Shown here piece after piece: positions 9,067-21,079 of a stretch of 64,000 nucleotides of DNA. The position numbers and the translations under genes are program-made. This DNA is from Zea mays. Taxonomy: Eukaryota; Streptophyta; Magnoliopsida; Poales; Poaceae. The stretch spans positions 38,992,501-39,056,500 of the forward strand of contig NC_050098.1 of NCBI RefSeq assembly GCF_902167145.1, in the 5' to 3' direction. Below the pieces are notes generated by a model. The model worked only from the letters and a program-made list of their open reading frames with translations. It made no database searches and was not told the origin of the DNA. How positions within the stretch are numbered: position 1 is the first letter of the stretch; the number at the start of each line of letters is the position of its first letter.

Positions 9067-12000
9067 TGTGGCAGAACCACCCGAATTATTCCAGCTTAAG
9101 TGCCTAAGTCACGCCTCAGGGGCCGTAACACACTTAAATCGGAATAACCCGTCAGTCCCTCAGATCTAGTCTGATAGAGCCACTTAACCAGGATCAAATT
9201 CCACAATCTCACGCGAAGGTGAGTCACAGAAGAAATACAATAAAACAGGAAACCTCAAATTAAGTACGGAGTTATTACATAAATCGGAGTTTTTGGAGTA
9301 GCAAATAAAGTTCACAAATTAAAGTGCAGCGGATAATCGATGTCATCGGTAATAAGGAAATGGGCAAGGCCTAGCCCACTACTCCTCATGCTCCTCTCCT
9401 GCCGGAGCAACATCCCACTCGACCGTCCAACCCGGTGGCAGGGTGGTAGGCCAAGTCACACCATCAACTACATCCTGCATGGTACCTGCAAAAATGGTGC
9501 CACAAGCAAGGCTGAGTATACTAATACTCAGCTAGACTTAACCGGTGTGAGGAGTCTACTCCTCTACCTCTAGACTATGCAGCTGTTTGGCCGAGGGGTT
9601 TGGTTTGCCAAAAGCACTAGCTGTTTCTAAAATCAACTTTTAGCTTTTCAAATTCTACCATCATTAACTTAGCTAGATTTGCTCCTTCTAAGCATACATG
9701 GTAACAAGCAATTATTTCAATCAACAAGTTATCTCATGTAATCCACATTTCACTTCTTACTCGATGCAGTACAAGGAATCAAGCAGTCTCATTAGCTGCG
9801 AGAAGCAGACGATTCGAATCGAGTTTTAACCTTGCAAGGTAAACCTAAACACACGGCATGTCAGGGTACTCCGACCCCACACATGACAACTGTCCCCATC
9901 GATTCCCCGTTCGCGTCCAGGCCTCACCGCCTTGGCATACAATGCTCCACTGACCCCGGCTGCCGCCGTGCAGTGACCGCACTTGTACCCACCATAGCTA
10001 GCATGGGAGACCCTGTCTCAGGTCGCATGAGGGATAAAGTCCGCGCCCGGCTTCACTCAGGTACTAGGTTTACCGGTTACCATTTTTCCCGGCATGTGCT
10101 TAGTACGTTCAAAAGCTTGACTCAGGTATCCACACATTAATCCTTAATTCATTTTTCCCGTCTCATGGACAAGGCATCCTCCCTGGATCCAAGTCCATAG
10201 ACCAACATATATCCCATTATCAAGATGAATACAATCAATTCCTGACCTCGCGCGAGTGCTAGAAAAATCACTCGACTTCTACCGAGATCCTGATTAGCAA
10301 GCAGCTACTCGACCTAGCATACTAGTATTCATCTCAAAAAGGAGTCCTAAGTTCATGCAACTAGAGGTTTCAAGCAACTCCTACACTTAAGTGCACATTA
10401 CAGTCCTACAAGCATTAAGTGTAGTAAAGTAGCATATATTAACATGGTTATGCATAAAACCGGGGCTTGCCTTCAATTGCTGGGGCTGCGGGGAGATCCT
10501 CAATAGCAGCCTCTGAAGCCTGCTCCTGGTCCTCCTCTTGGACAGGTCCTTGCTCGGGGATGAGCACGTACTCTCCGTCGGCAAGATTACAATCTAATGA
10601 ATGCAATGCGTAAGATATATGCATGATACAATATGTGCTTTAGAATTTACAACTTTTAAAAATGTAGGGTCTTTAGAATTTAAGCAAGTTAACCTTACTT
10701 ATGTAAAACCTTTTAGTGGTATACTTGGTAAATTGGGTTAGTTTAATGGGATGAGGTTTATTCCTCCTTTTCTTTTCTTTTATTCCTTTTTAATGTTTTG
10801 GAGTAGGTTTGAACTACAAGTTGCTTTTATAGAATTCCAAAAATTCTGCAAAAATTACAGTGGCTTGTTACTGGTGTATGATTTTCTGTCTCAAAATTTG
10901 GGGTTCAGAAAGTGAATGGTTTTCTCTGGACAAAATTACCAAATCTTAAGGCAGAAGGGGTACTTTGAACTACAACTATTATTTAACAGTGGGTAATTCT
11001 TTAAAACTTATTTTTGCTGGCTTTTAGGTGTCATAACATGACTTGATACAAATTTCTAGTCATTAATACCTTTTAATTCTTTTCCTATGGTTTTCTTAAG
11101 GTTTCTAGCCAAAGGGGTGCTTTCTACTACCACTATGTTTGAAAAACATCAAACAACAGAGTTCTTATTTTTCTTAGCTAGTATTTTGTGCAAGAGCAAT
11201 CATTCTGAAGTTTGGGTTCTTTTTGCTTAAGGGAAGTGGTGGTATGCATTATTTGAATTAAGTGGCCTTCCTCTTAAATCACTAGCAATTGGTATGAGTT
11301 TGCTTCCTTTTCATGGGTTTGTATTTTTCTCTGGTGGTTTATCTCATCATGGACTTAGCTAATTTTTGGTTGCCCAATATCTCATTATTTGAGGTTGTTT
11401 ATGATTTATTGGGAAAATGCCTTATTACCACTTTGTATTTATTTTCCTTACTTAAAAAGTTAGGCTGGGGTGCTCTATATTTTTGTAGTGGGGCTCTGGT
11501 GGTTATAAGTTCACTGGATTTTTGTTAACCACTTTGGTTATGGTTTTGCAATTTTAATAATTGATTTTCAGTTCACATAAGGCTGATTAAAGCATCTTAA
11601 TTAGAAACTGGTCCTAATTAATGGTCTCTGCATTTTTCCTAGGTTCTTGGTTGCATAAGTAAACTAGGAAAAATATTACTAATCATTGTTCAACATTTTC
11701 TAATGCTTTTCTGATTTTCTCTAAGTTGTGGACAAAATGGCTTTAAATGAATAACTACATCATAATCTCTAATGCTGGGGGTTCTACTATTTTTAAACAA
11801 TGTCTAATTAGGGTATAAGCATCTACAAATTTTCTTAAGCTCAGTACAGAAGAAAAACTAATTTTCCTTAATTAAACAAGGTTTAGGGGGTTTCTGTTTT
11901 TAATTTTAAGCTCTAAAATTTAGAACAGAAAGCATATGGTTCAATAATTTTAAATGATAGATCATAATATTCCAGAGCTAGCAAAATTGGTTTGACAGCT

Positions 12001-13671
12001 TTTCATTAAGATTTCATCAAGTTATGAATTTTCTAAGTTCTTTGGTTATTTAAAAGAATAACAGAATTGATAAAAGGGAAAAAACCACTTTGCACTGGGG
12101 TCCCTGGCGGTTTTTTTAAGTTTTCCTCGCGAATCAGTCCTTAGGTTACTATTCATATGAGTCGCTGACATTACAGAAAACCCCTCGGGTTCTACAGAAC
12201 CTAACCCGAGGTCCTTCTTCTACCTCAACAGTAGCCGCGGCGAAGAAAAGGGCGGAGGGGCTTACCGGCGGCGAGACTGTTCCGGTGAAGTGGTCGAGGG
12301 TGAAGGGGAGGTCGCGGGGATCACAACGGTGTGCGGAACACCGTCGGAGATGGCCGGAGTCGGTCGGTCCACGCGCGCAGGCGGGGATGCTCGTCGGCGG
12401 CGAGGAGACCGGCCTGGTCACGGCGAGATAGTTCAATCAAATGGGTCAGAGAGATCCACGGGATGCCAGAGAAGACATGAGCGAAAGGAATTGGGCGGAG
12501 ACTTACTGGATAGCTCGGTCCACGCGCGGCGGCGGAAGACCGAAGTCCGGTGAGGTTGATCTCGGGCCTCCGGTGAAGTCCGGTCGGGTCCGAGGGCTTG
12601 GCGAGCTTCACGGGCTACTGGCGGAGCTAGCCGAAGCACAGGTTGGGCTGGAGGGCGGCTGGGGTGGGCTGGCCACGGCGGCCGTAGCTCTGGCGGCAAT
12701 GGCGGGCGGAAATACGCTCGCCGGAGCTAAGGAACGGTGGCTGGCCGGTGAGGGTGAGTGCGGGGCGAAGTGGGGCGCGCCTGGGGAGGCTTTATAGGCA
12801 CGGCGCGGTGCACGGGCGGTCGTGGACCGGCGAGTGCGCGCGGGCGTGCACTGGGAAGGCGCGGTGCGCGAACGGGCGTGAACCAGGGGTGTCAGCCGCG
12901 GTCGAACACGTGTTCCCGTTGCCTCTGCCCCTGTTCAAGCGCCGATTGGGAGCAAATCTTCGCGAATTTGGGCAAGATCACTGCAAGGGATTTGTTCACC
13001 AGACCAAGCTTTGTCTTTTGTGTATGGACGACGTGCGGTTTTAGGCTAGGGACAGGGAGTTGTAGCGTCACCAAGGTGCCAGTGTCAGAATGCCTGGTCC
13101 CGAGGTTGAGCTGCGCCAAAACCGTGTCAAATGGATTTGGTTTGAGTTCAAATTTTCCCAGAATGTGTTCAAGGTAATTTGGCACGACTTTGATATTTGG
13201 ATCTTCTGGCTTTGAGTTTGGAAAAGCAGAGAACACAGATGATCTTTGAGAAGAGGTCTGAAATTCAGAAATTCAGAAATCTGAATTTCCCTAAGGGTTC
13301 ATTGATCAAGGGCTGTTTTGGGGATTTAATTGAGTTATTTTGGCTAAGCCTTCTTAATCTTTCTTGTTACTTAGTAAATATACTTTAACTTATATAATTG
13401 GCTCAACTTAAAATTTTAAACTTTTCATTCTCTTTTTTTTATATTTCCTTGAATTTTGTTCATGGGGTTCACTTAGAATTCTTAATTAGGGTTGCACATT
13501 CTTATCTTTTCAAGGACTCAATTGTTTTGATCATGACACTTTAAGTATATACTTGGTGAATTCTTTCTCACTTAAATTGTTTTGATGCTCATGCTTACTT
13601 TGGTTCACATAATATGATGGTTCTTGGTTTGGCTTTTTAAGAGAAACCCTAGGTGACACTGGGGTGTCACA
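9067..13671 (-). repeat. Gypsy1 5' LTR
   Basis: This LTR carries the active promoter side and is 4605 bp long. Compared with the 3' LTR I found substitutions near 9116, 9343, 9487, 9891 and 12648, plus one extra A in an A-run near 12080. The twin hairpins recur at 9511-9564. Ordinary rates (about 1.3e-8 per site per year) would make this tens of thousands of years old. No genes were recognised inside. Confidence 0.93.
12791..12796 (-). promoter_or_regulatory. Probable TATA box of the Gypsy1 5' LTR
   Basis: The minus strand reads CCTATAAAGCC inside a GC-rich block. Transcription would run leftward through the GC-rich leader towards the interior. No start site can be fixed from sequence alone. 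Confidence 0.45.
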
Positions 13672-13676
13672 AACGG
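13672..13676. repeat. Right target-site duplication of Gypsy1 (AACGG)
   Basis: This pairs with GACGG at 1055-1059, with one mismatch at the first base. Confidence 0.7.
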
Positions 13677-13693
13677 CATCATCGGGCGTATAG
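13677..13693 (+). pseudogene. Continuation of the ADP/ATP carrier exon, ending at a splice donor
   Basis: Joined in frame to the codons before Gypsy1, the bases read I-I-G-R-I, matching the carrier's IAGLYRG stretch. They are followed at 13694 by GTGAGT, a consensus intron donor. The captured copy therefore seems to keep an exon-intron boundary, so it came from genomic DNA rather than from a processed mRNA. Confidence 0.6.
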
Positions 13694-13801
13694 GTGAGTG
13701 CTCCCTATTTTTCATTGTAGTCGTGTGACTCGTTACCTGCGGTGGGTGATTCCATTCACACGTGTATGTTCGGCGTAGGTATAGGCATCTAATGCAGGAC
13801 A
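13694..13801 (-). mobile_element. Probable remaining end of the outer Tat-like LTR
   Basis: Intron-like sequence follows the donor at 13694. The end at 13801 (GCAGGACA) is a guess from the TG...CA rule. The partner LTR lies outside the window, so the boundary cannot be confirmed. Confidence 0.3.
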
Positions 13802-13960
13802 TGTTTGTTGGTGCTCCTGCATGCGAACTAGGACAACAATGTGGAGTCGAAGCAGAGCAAGGGGAATCTTAAGCTCAATAGCTGCTTTGACTACCTCTTC
13901 TATGTTTATGACAAGAAGTAAAGAAATTGTCTTAAGGTAAAGGCTGTGTGTTTGCCTATC

Positions 13961-14336
13961 TGCCTATGTTCATGTTGCAGCGTAGCTGCTCTTTATCCAA
14001 TGTTGGAAACAAAAAATAGTTTCTCGAAACAATGTAACGTTGTACAACCCTGGATCAAAACTGGGTTGACTTTGAACGCATATTGATTTAGATTGCATCA
14101 ATGAGGTTTTTTAGGTTGATGATAATATATATTGTTCATTTTGTCTATTTGTTTCTGTTCATGCTGTAGCACAACTTCTCTTTATCCAATGTTGGAAACA
14201 CCAAATAGTTTCTCGAAACAATGCAATGTTGTGAAACCCTGATCGAAACTAGGTTGACTTTGCACGCATATTGATTTTAGATTGTATTGTTGAGGTTTTT
14301 TAGGTCGATGATAATATATGTTTTTCATTTTCATTA
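13961..14336. repeat. Diverged tandem duplication, two copies of about 188 bp
   Basis: The blocks 13961-14149 and 14150-14336 share long matches, such as CTCTTTATCCAATGTTGGAA, TAGTTTCTCGAAACAATG and GAGGTTTTTTAGG, at a spacing of 188-189 bases. The copies differ at many positions, so the duplication is old. Confidence 0.8.
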
Positions 14337-14370
14337 AAACGTTGTGTACTAACATTTTATCAAATGTTTT

Positions 14371-14403
14371 GTACGTCGTCGCAATGAACGTGCATTGTAC
14401 TAG
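14371..14403 (+). mobile_element. Possible degenerate Helitron 3' terminus
   Basis: A short stem (GTACG 14371-14375, CGTGC 14389-14393) is followed six bases later by CTAG and then T, the hairpin-plus-CTRR-T arrangement of Helitron ends. The stem is short and no 5' TC end was found, so this is tentative. Confidence 0.22.
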
Positions 14404-14696
14404 TTATTCTCTAAGTAAACAAATAAGGTTTATATGTCTAAAAGAAAAAGGGTTATCACTGTAAGCTCTATTCTCCTAGAAACATATCAGGTGTAAACTA
14501 AAAGGGAAATTGGCTTTAAACATTTTCTATAATCGATTTTGGTGTTTGACATCCATCACAAACCACGTGGACTAACTAGTTTGCCTAGTTGTCATTTATC
14601 TCATGTGCATAAAGTTCAACATAAACCAACAAATAAAATGAGTTGGGGAACTCTACAAAGTTTGTAGTAAAACAAGTATTGGTGCAGCCAGTGGCG

Positions 14697-15073
14697 CACC
14701 GGACACTGTCCGGTGCCCAAGCAGAGGCACCTCGTGAACTGGCCGCTCTCGGGTTTTTCTCAGAGCCACTCTGCTATAATTCACGGGACTGTCCGGTGTA
14801 CACCAAATTGCCCGGTGAGCCAACGGAGCAACAGTCAACTTTGCCAATGGTCGACTGCGCTGACGGAGGAACAATGAACAGTGCAGAAATTAGAAGTTAG
14901 AATTGCAAAGTTAGAATACACTAGACTATCTGGTGTGCCACCGGACTGTTCGGTGCTGCAAGAGAACAAAGGACTTCAACGGTCAACAACTCCAAACCCC
15001 AACAGTTGGCTGACGTGGCACTCACCGGACAGTGAACAATGCCATGTCCGGTGCACCACCGGACTATCCGGTG
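14697..15073. repeat. Degenerate CCGGAC/GTCCGG palindrome cluster, Ji-1 LTR
   Basis: Several copies of CACCGGAC-N-GTCCGGTG-type palindromes are present, many mutated, for example CACCGGACACTGTCCGGTG near 14697. They lie upstream of the TATA box. The same motif, in better condition, is in Opie and Ji-3. Confidence 0.75.
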
Positions 15074-15109
15074 TGCCCGTCGACAACAAAGTCAGCCAAC
15101 GGCTAGGAA

Positions 15110-15142
15110 GTGGTTGGAGGCTATAAATACCCCTCAACCACC
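15110..15142 (+). promoter_or_regulatory. Ji-1 TATA box bracketed by an inverted repeat
   Basis: TATAAATA (15122-15129) lies between GTGGTTGGAGG on the left and CCCCTCAACCACC on the right, which are nearly reverse complements. The same arrangement occurs in Ji-2 and Ji-3. Confidence 0.75.
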
Positions 15143-15791
15143 ATCATTCAAGCCATCCAAGTTTTTAGACCTTCACATTCAATACTAGAGCAAAGACATA
15201 CACTCCAAGACACAATCAAAGGATCAAATCCTCTCCAAGTTCCAAAATCAACTCAAGTGCTTAGTGACTTGATAGAGGATCATTTGTGTTTCTTTTGTTG
15301 ATTGGATTGCTCTCTTCTTCTCACTCTAATTCTTCTAAGTGCTTTGTAAAGCTAGCAAGAGACACCTAATTGTGTGGTGATCCTTACGGGGTCTTAGTGA
15401 CCCGGGTGATTAAGAAGAAGCACTCGACCGGTCTAAGTGACCGATTGAGAGAGGGAAATGGTTGGAATAGACCCGACCTTTGTGGCCTCCTCAACGGGGA
15501 CTAGGTTCTTTGGAAATGAACCTCAGTAAACAAATCGTCGTGTTCAATTGTGTTGATCTTCACTCGATTTGTTTCTTTCCTCTCCTCTCTCTAAAGTTCC
15601 GTTGCTAATATTGTTTTGAGTTTGCTCCCAAAGTTATCTGCATTGATTGAGCAACTCATAGCAAGAGGAACAATCTTTCGCACTCCGAATTCACGATTAT
15701 TTATTTCTAACCCTAACCCGAGGGAAGTGTGTGTTCAAAGTTTATAATTTTCAGGTTTCGCCTATTCACCCCCCTCTAGGCGACTTTCAAT

Positions 15792-15802
15792 TGGTATTAG
15801 AG
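15792..15802 (+). promoter_or_regulatory. Ji-1 primer-binding site
   Basis: TGGTATTAGAG lies two bases after the LTR, a one-base variant of the tRNA-Met primer site. Confidence 0.8.
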
Positions 15803-15837
15803 TCTGGTGCTTTATTTGAGTCTAACAACTCGAAGTG

Positions 15838-18285
15838 ATGTTGGGAGAACATGCCAAGAGGGAGATGGTTACCAGCGAAAAGCCCGAAGCCTCAGGAAAG
15901 AAGAACGATGAAAGAACTCCATCCAAGGAGGCCGGCGACAAGCACAAGGAGGAATCCGCCGGCTCCATCAAGTCACATAGGAAGGGTGATAAAAAGAAAA
16001 AGAAAATGAAGAAGGTGGTCTACTACGAGACCGACTCTTCATTATCTTCCACCTTCGACACTGAGTCTACATCTTCGAAACGCCAAGAGCGTAAGAAGTT
16101 TAGTAAGATGCCTCTTCGCTATCCTCGAATTCCAAAATACGCTCCTTTACTTTCGATACCCCTAGGCAAACCACTATATTTTGATGGTGAAGATTATTGT
16201 ATGTGGAGTGATAAAATGAGGCACCATCTAACCTCACTCTACAAAAGCATATGGGATATTGTTGAGTTTGGAGCGCAGGCACCACAGGTGGGCGACGAGG
16301 ACTACGACTCTGATGAGGTTGCCCAAATAAGGCATTTTAATTCCCAAGCAACCTCTATACTCCTTGCTTGCTTGTGTCGAGAGGAGTAGAACAAGGTGCA
16401 AGGGTTGAAAAATGCCAAAGAAATTTGGGACGTTCTCAAGACGGTGCATGAATGGGACGAGGTGACCAAAATCACCAAGCGCGAAACGATCGAGGGAAAA
16501 TCGGTTGATTCGTCCGCAACAAAGACGAGGATCCACAAGCGATGTACAACCGGCTCAAGACATTGGTCAATCAAGTGCGCAACCTCGGGAGCACCGACTG
16601 GGATGACCATGAAATGGTCAAGATTATTCTTAGATCTCTTAGTTTTCGTAATCCCACTTAAGTTCAATTAATTCGTGGAGATCCTAGAATTAAACAAATG
16701 TCTATCGAGGAAGTAATTGACAAGTTTGTGAGCTTTGAACTTATGATAAAAGACTCCAAACACATTGTCAACTTGGAGCAAGGCACCACCTCCACACCCG
16801 AGATGTAACCCATTGCATTCAAAGCAACGGAAGAAAAGAAGGAAGAGTCTACACCAAGTAGACTCCCAATCGACGCCTCCAAACTCGACAACGAGGAGAT
16901 GGCTCTTATCATCAAGAGCTTTCGACAAATCCTCAAAAAAGGAAGGGGAAGGACTACAAACCCCATTCCAAGAGGGTGTGCTATAAATGTGGTAAGTTCG
17001 GTCGCTTTATTGCAAAATATCCATGTACAAGTGATAGTGACAGGGATGACGACAAGAAAGGGAAGAAGAAGATGGAGAAGAAAACATACTACAAGAAGAA
17101 GGGTGGCGAGGTGCATGTGGGGCGGGAATGGGACTCCAACGATAGCTCCACCAACTCCTCCTCCGACGAGGACGCCGCCAACATCCCCGTCAACAAAGGC
17201 CTTCTCTTCCCCAACGTCAGGCACAAAAGCCTTATGGCTAAGGACAACAAAAATAAGGTACATTCTAGAGATACCCCAAATACACTACTTCCGATGATCA
17301 GGGAAGCTCTAGTAATGATGATGATGATTTAACTTCTCTTTTTGCAAACCTTACCAAGGATCAAAAGAAGAAAATAAATGAATTAATATAAACCATTAAC
17401 GAGAAGGATGATATCTTGGAAAGCCAAAAAGACTTGCTCATTAAGGAAAATAAGAAGTTTGTTAAACTAAAAAATGCTTATGCTCTTGAGGTAGAAAAAT
17501 GTGAAAATTTGTCTAAATAGCTTAATGATTGCAATGATTCAATTTCCTATTTTAGAACTGAAAATGCTAGTTTAAATGCTAAGATAGAAGAATTGAGTGC
17601 TTGCAATGTTTCTACATCTATTGTTGAGCATGTCACCATTTGCACTAGATTTAGAGATGTTAATATTGATGCTATGAATGATCACCTTGCTATGATTAAA
17701 GAACAAAATGATCACATAGCTAAATTAAATGCTAAAATTGTCGAGCATGAGTTAGAAAATGAAAATTTTAATTTTGCTCGAAGCATGCTCTATAATGGGA
17801 GACGCCCTAGCATTAAGGATGGCATTGGCTTCCAACAGGGGAACCAAAGCAACATCAAACTTAATACTCCCAAGAACAAACTATCTAATTTTGTTAAGGG
17901 TAAGGCTCCCATGGTTCAGGATAGAGAGGGTTACATTTGATATCCTGAGAACTATCCTCAGCACAAAATTAGGAAAATTCATGCTAAAAATATCATATTG
18001 TATCTCATCATGCTTTTATGTATAGTAATGAGGCATCTAACTCTAGGCATTCATCTCATATCAAAATGCCTAAAAAGAAAAGTGCAAATGCATCAAATGA
18101 ACATAGCATCTCATTTAAGACTTTTGATGCATCTTTTGTGCTTACTAACAAATCAGGCAAGGTAGTTGCCAAATATGTTGGGGGCAAACACAAGAGTTCT
18201 AAGACTTGTGTTTGGGGTACCCAAGGTGCTTGTTTCTAATGTGAATGGACCTAAGACCGTTTGGGTACCTAAGAGCAAGGCTTAA
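15838..18285 (+). pseudogene. gag: Ji-1 gag, broken
   Basis: From ATG 15838, the frame encodes the lysine-rich Sirevirus Gag N-terminus and the conserved K-V-V-Y-Y-E-T-D and F-D-G-E-D-Y segments. It has a TAG at 16387-16389, shifts frame near 16500, and has further stops before the zinc-knuckle region. That region (from about 16976, C-Y-K-C-G-K) has an altered knuckle: the usual His of the G-H-F motif reads Arg. The long C-terminal coiled-coil part follows in pieces, ending with W-V-P-K-S-K-A and TAA at 18283-18285. The gene cannot give full-length Gag. Confidence 0.9.
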
Positions 18286-18300
18286 ATTTGTTTTGTAGGT

Positions 18301-21079
18301 TTATGCATCCCGCGGGTCAAGTTGGATAATCGATAGCGGGTGCACAAACCACATGACAGGGGAGAAAAGGATATTCTTCTCATATGAGAAAAATGATGAT
18401 CCCCAAAGAGCAATTACATTCGGGGATGGAAATCAAGGTTTGGTCAAAAGAATGGGTAAAATTGCTATATCTCCTGACCATTCCATTTCTAATGTTTTTC
18501 TTGTAGATTCTTTAGATTACAACTTGCTTTCAGTTTCTCAATTATGTAAAATGGGCTACAACTGTCTTTTCACTGATGTTGGTGTTACTGTCTTAAAAAA
18601 AGTGATGATTCAGTAGCTTTTAAGGGAGTGTTAGATGGTCAGCTATATTTAGTTGATTTTAATGATAACAATGTTGAACTAGACAACAATGCTGAACTAG
18701 ACACTTGCTTAATTTCTAAGACTAACATGGGCTGGCTCTGGCATCGCCGACTTGCTCATGTTGGAATGAAGAATCTTCACAATCTTCTAAAGGGAGAACA
18801 CACTTTAGGACTAACAAATGTTCATTTTGAGAAAGACATGATTTGTAGCGCATGTCAAGAAGGGAAGCATGTTGGAGCTCATCATCCACACAAGAACATC
18901 ATGATGACCGACAGTCCTCTTGAGCTACTCCACATGGATCTATTCGGCCCGATCGCTTACATAAGCATCGGTGGGAGTAAGTATTGTCTTGTTATTGTCG
19001 ATGATTATTCTCGCTTCACTTGGGTATTCTTTTTGCAGGAAAAATCTCAAACTCAAGAGACCTTAAAGAGATTCTTGAGACGAGCTCAAAATGAGTTCGA
19101 ATTGAGAATCAAAAAAATTAGAAGCGACAATGGAATGGAGTTTAAGAACTATCAAATTGAAGGATTTCTTGAGGAGGAGGGCATCAAGCATGAGTTCTAT
19201 TCTTTATACACACCCCCAACAAAATGGTGTTGTAGAAAGGAAGAATAGAACTCTCTTGGATATGGCGAGGAGGACCATGCTTGATGAGTACAAGACACCA
19301 GATCGGTTTTGGGCAGAGGCAATTAACACCGCCTGCTACTCCATCAACCGACTCTATCTTCACCTAATCATCAAGAAAACATCATATGAACTCCTTATCG
19401 ATAAAAAACCCAATGTTTCTTATTTTTGAGTTTTTGGGAGCAAATGCTTTATTCTTATTAAGAGAGGTAGAAATTTTAAATTTGCTCCTAAAGCAGTAGA
19501 AGGTTTTTTACTTGGTTATGACTCAAACACAAGGGCATATAGAGTCTTCAACAAGTCCACTGGATTAGTTGAAGTTTCTTGTGACATTGTGTTTGATGAG
19601 ACTAATGGCTCTCAAGTAGAGCAAGTTGATCTTGATGAATTAGATGATGAAGAGGATCCATGCGTCGCGCTAAGGAACATGTCCATTAGGGATGTGTGTC
19701 CAAAAGAACCCGAGGAGCCTCCACAAGCACAAGATCAACCATCATCTTCCATACAAGCACCTCCACCAACTCAAGATGAGGAAATGGCTTAAGAAGAAGA
19801 GGATGAAGACCAAGATGATGAGCCACCTCAAGAGGAGAACATTGATCAAGGGGGAGAAGAAGATGATCAAGACAAAGAAGATGATCAAGAAATTCAGGAT
19901 CAAAGACCACTGCACCCAAGAGTCCACCAACCAATTCAAAGAGATCACCCCGTCAACTCCATTCTTGGTGACATTCACAAGGGGGTAACCACTAGATCTC
20001 GAGTTGCTCATTTTTGTGAATACTAATATTTTGTGTCTTCTATTGAGCCATACAGGATAGAGGATGCACTAAGAGATCCGGATTGGGTGGTGGAAATGCA
20101 AGAGGAACTCAACAACTTCACGAGGAATGAGGTATGGCATTTAGTTCCATGTCCTAACCAAAATGTTACAGGTACCAAGTGGGTATTCCGCAACAAACAA
20201 GATGAGCATGGTGTGGTGACTAGGAACAAAGCCCGACTTGTTGCCAAAGGTTATTCACAAGTCAAAGGTTTGGACTTTGATGAAACATATGCACTCGTAG
20301 CTAGGTTTGAGTCAATTCGCATATTACTTGCCTATGCTACTTACCATGGCTTTAAGTTATATCAAATGGACGTGAAGAGTGCCTTTCTTAATGGCCCTAT
20401 CAAAAAAGAGGTATATGTTTAGCAACCTCCCGGCTTTGAAGATAGTGAGTATCCTACACATGTTTATAAGCTCTCAAAGGCGCTTTATGGGCTCAAGCAA
20501 GCCCCAAGAGCATGGTATGAATGCCTGAGAGACTTTCTTATCACTAATGGCTTCAAAATTGGTAAAGCTGATCATACTCTCTTCACTAAAACAATTGTTA
20601 AAGACTTGTTTATATGACAAATTTATGTTGATGATATTATATTTGGGTCTACTAATAAGTCATCTTGTGAAGAATTTAGTAGGATTATGATACAGAAATT
20701 TGAGATGTCTATGATGGGGGAGTTGAAGTACTTCCTTGGATTCCAAATCAAGCAACTCCAAGAAGGCACCTTCATCTGCCAAACTAAGTACATTCAAGAT
20801 ATACTCAAAAATTTTGGAATGAAGAATGTCAAACCTGTCAAGACACCCATGGGAACAAATGAGCATCTCGACCTCAACACGGGAGGTAAATCCGTAGATC
20901 AAAAGGTATACCGATCGATTATAGGATCTTTACTCTATTTATGTGCTTCATGATCGGACATTATGCTTTTTGTATGCATGTGTGCAAGGTTGCAGGCAAA
21001 TCCTAAGGAATTTCACCTTAGGGCCGTGAAAAGAATCATGCGGTATTTAGTCTACACTCCTAAGTTTGGGCTATGGTAC
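18301..21079 (+). pseudogene. pol: Ji-1 pol, broken and truncated
   Basis: In order: protease (I-I-D-S-G near 18335), integrase zinc finger (W-H-R-R-L-A-H-V-G near 18736), integrase core, and RT with Y-V-D-D near 20625. RNase H is cut off at F-G-L-W-Y by Ji-2. Frameshifts lie near 18593 and 19205, and stop codons at 19426, 19790, 20023, 20420, 20616 and 20951. The enzyme is therefore dead. Domain order (integrase before RT) is Copia type, and the sequence closely parallels Ji-2 and Opie pol. Confidence 0.9.

Larger units (their letters stand above)
1060..13671 (-). mobile_element. Gypsy1: complete, recently inserted non-autonomous chromovirus-type LTR retrotransposon
   Basis: Two LTRs of 4604 and 4605 bp flank a 3.4-kb interior. 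On the minus strand the order is 5' LTR (13671-9067), primer-binding site TGGTATCGGAGC, coiled-coil ORF, Gag-integrase fusion ORF, polypurine tract, 3' LTR (5663-1060). LTR ends are TG...CA. The C-terminal chromodomain of the fusion ORF and the long LTRs point to the Tekay/Del group. Protease, reverse transcriptase, RNase H and the integrase zinc finger are absent, so the element cannot move alone. I counted five substitutions and one 1-bp indel between the LTRs, meaning a very recent insertion. It sits in the carrier-like exon of the outer LTR. Confidence 0.92.
13802..14498. other. Unassigned segment between the outer LTR and Ji-1
   Basis: A short open stretch at about 13831-13920 is too short to identify. 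It is followed by a two-copy tandem duplication (13961-14336), a possible Helitron 3' end (14371-14403) and about 95 bases in which I see nothing. Confidence 0.5.
14499..15789 (+). repeat. Ji-1 5' LTR
   Basis: It runs from TAAAAGGGAAAT to the Sirevirus-style end CTCTAGGCGACTTTCA and is 1291 bp long. It contains a palindrome cluster, a TATA box in an inverted repeat, and a transcribed leader. The start (GATTTTGGTGTTTGACA) matches the Ji-2 LTR. Confidence 0.88.
14499..21079 (+). mobile_element. Ji-1: decayed Ji-like Sirevirus, 5' LTR to RNase H
   Basis: The element has a 5' LTR (14499-15789), a tRNA-Met primer site, a broken gag and a broken pol on the + strand. The LTR start reads TAAAAGGG in place of the family TGAAAGGG. 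The element is cut in the pol sequence just before RNase H by Ji-2, and its 3' part lies beyond the window. Stops and frameshifts throughout make it one of the oldest elements here. Confidence 0.9.

Noticed and set aside
13801..13805. Exact right border of the outer Tat-like LTR
   Set aside because: The second LTR and target duplicate are not in the window, so I give the border only as a low-confidence guess.
14697..15073. Palindrome clusters considered as a CRISPR-like array
   Set aside because: Units are palindromes of variable spacing in LTRs of a plant genome, repeated in several related elements, and there are no uniform spacers or cas genes.
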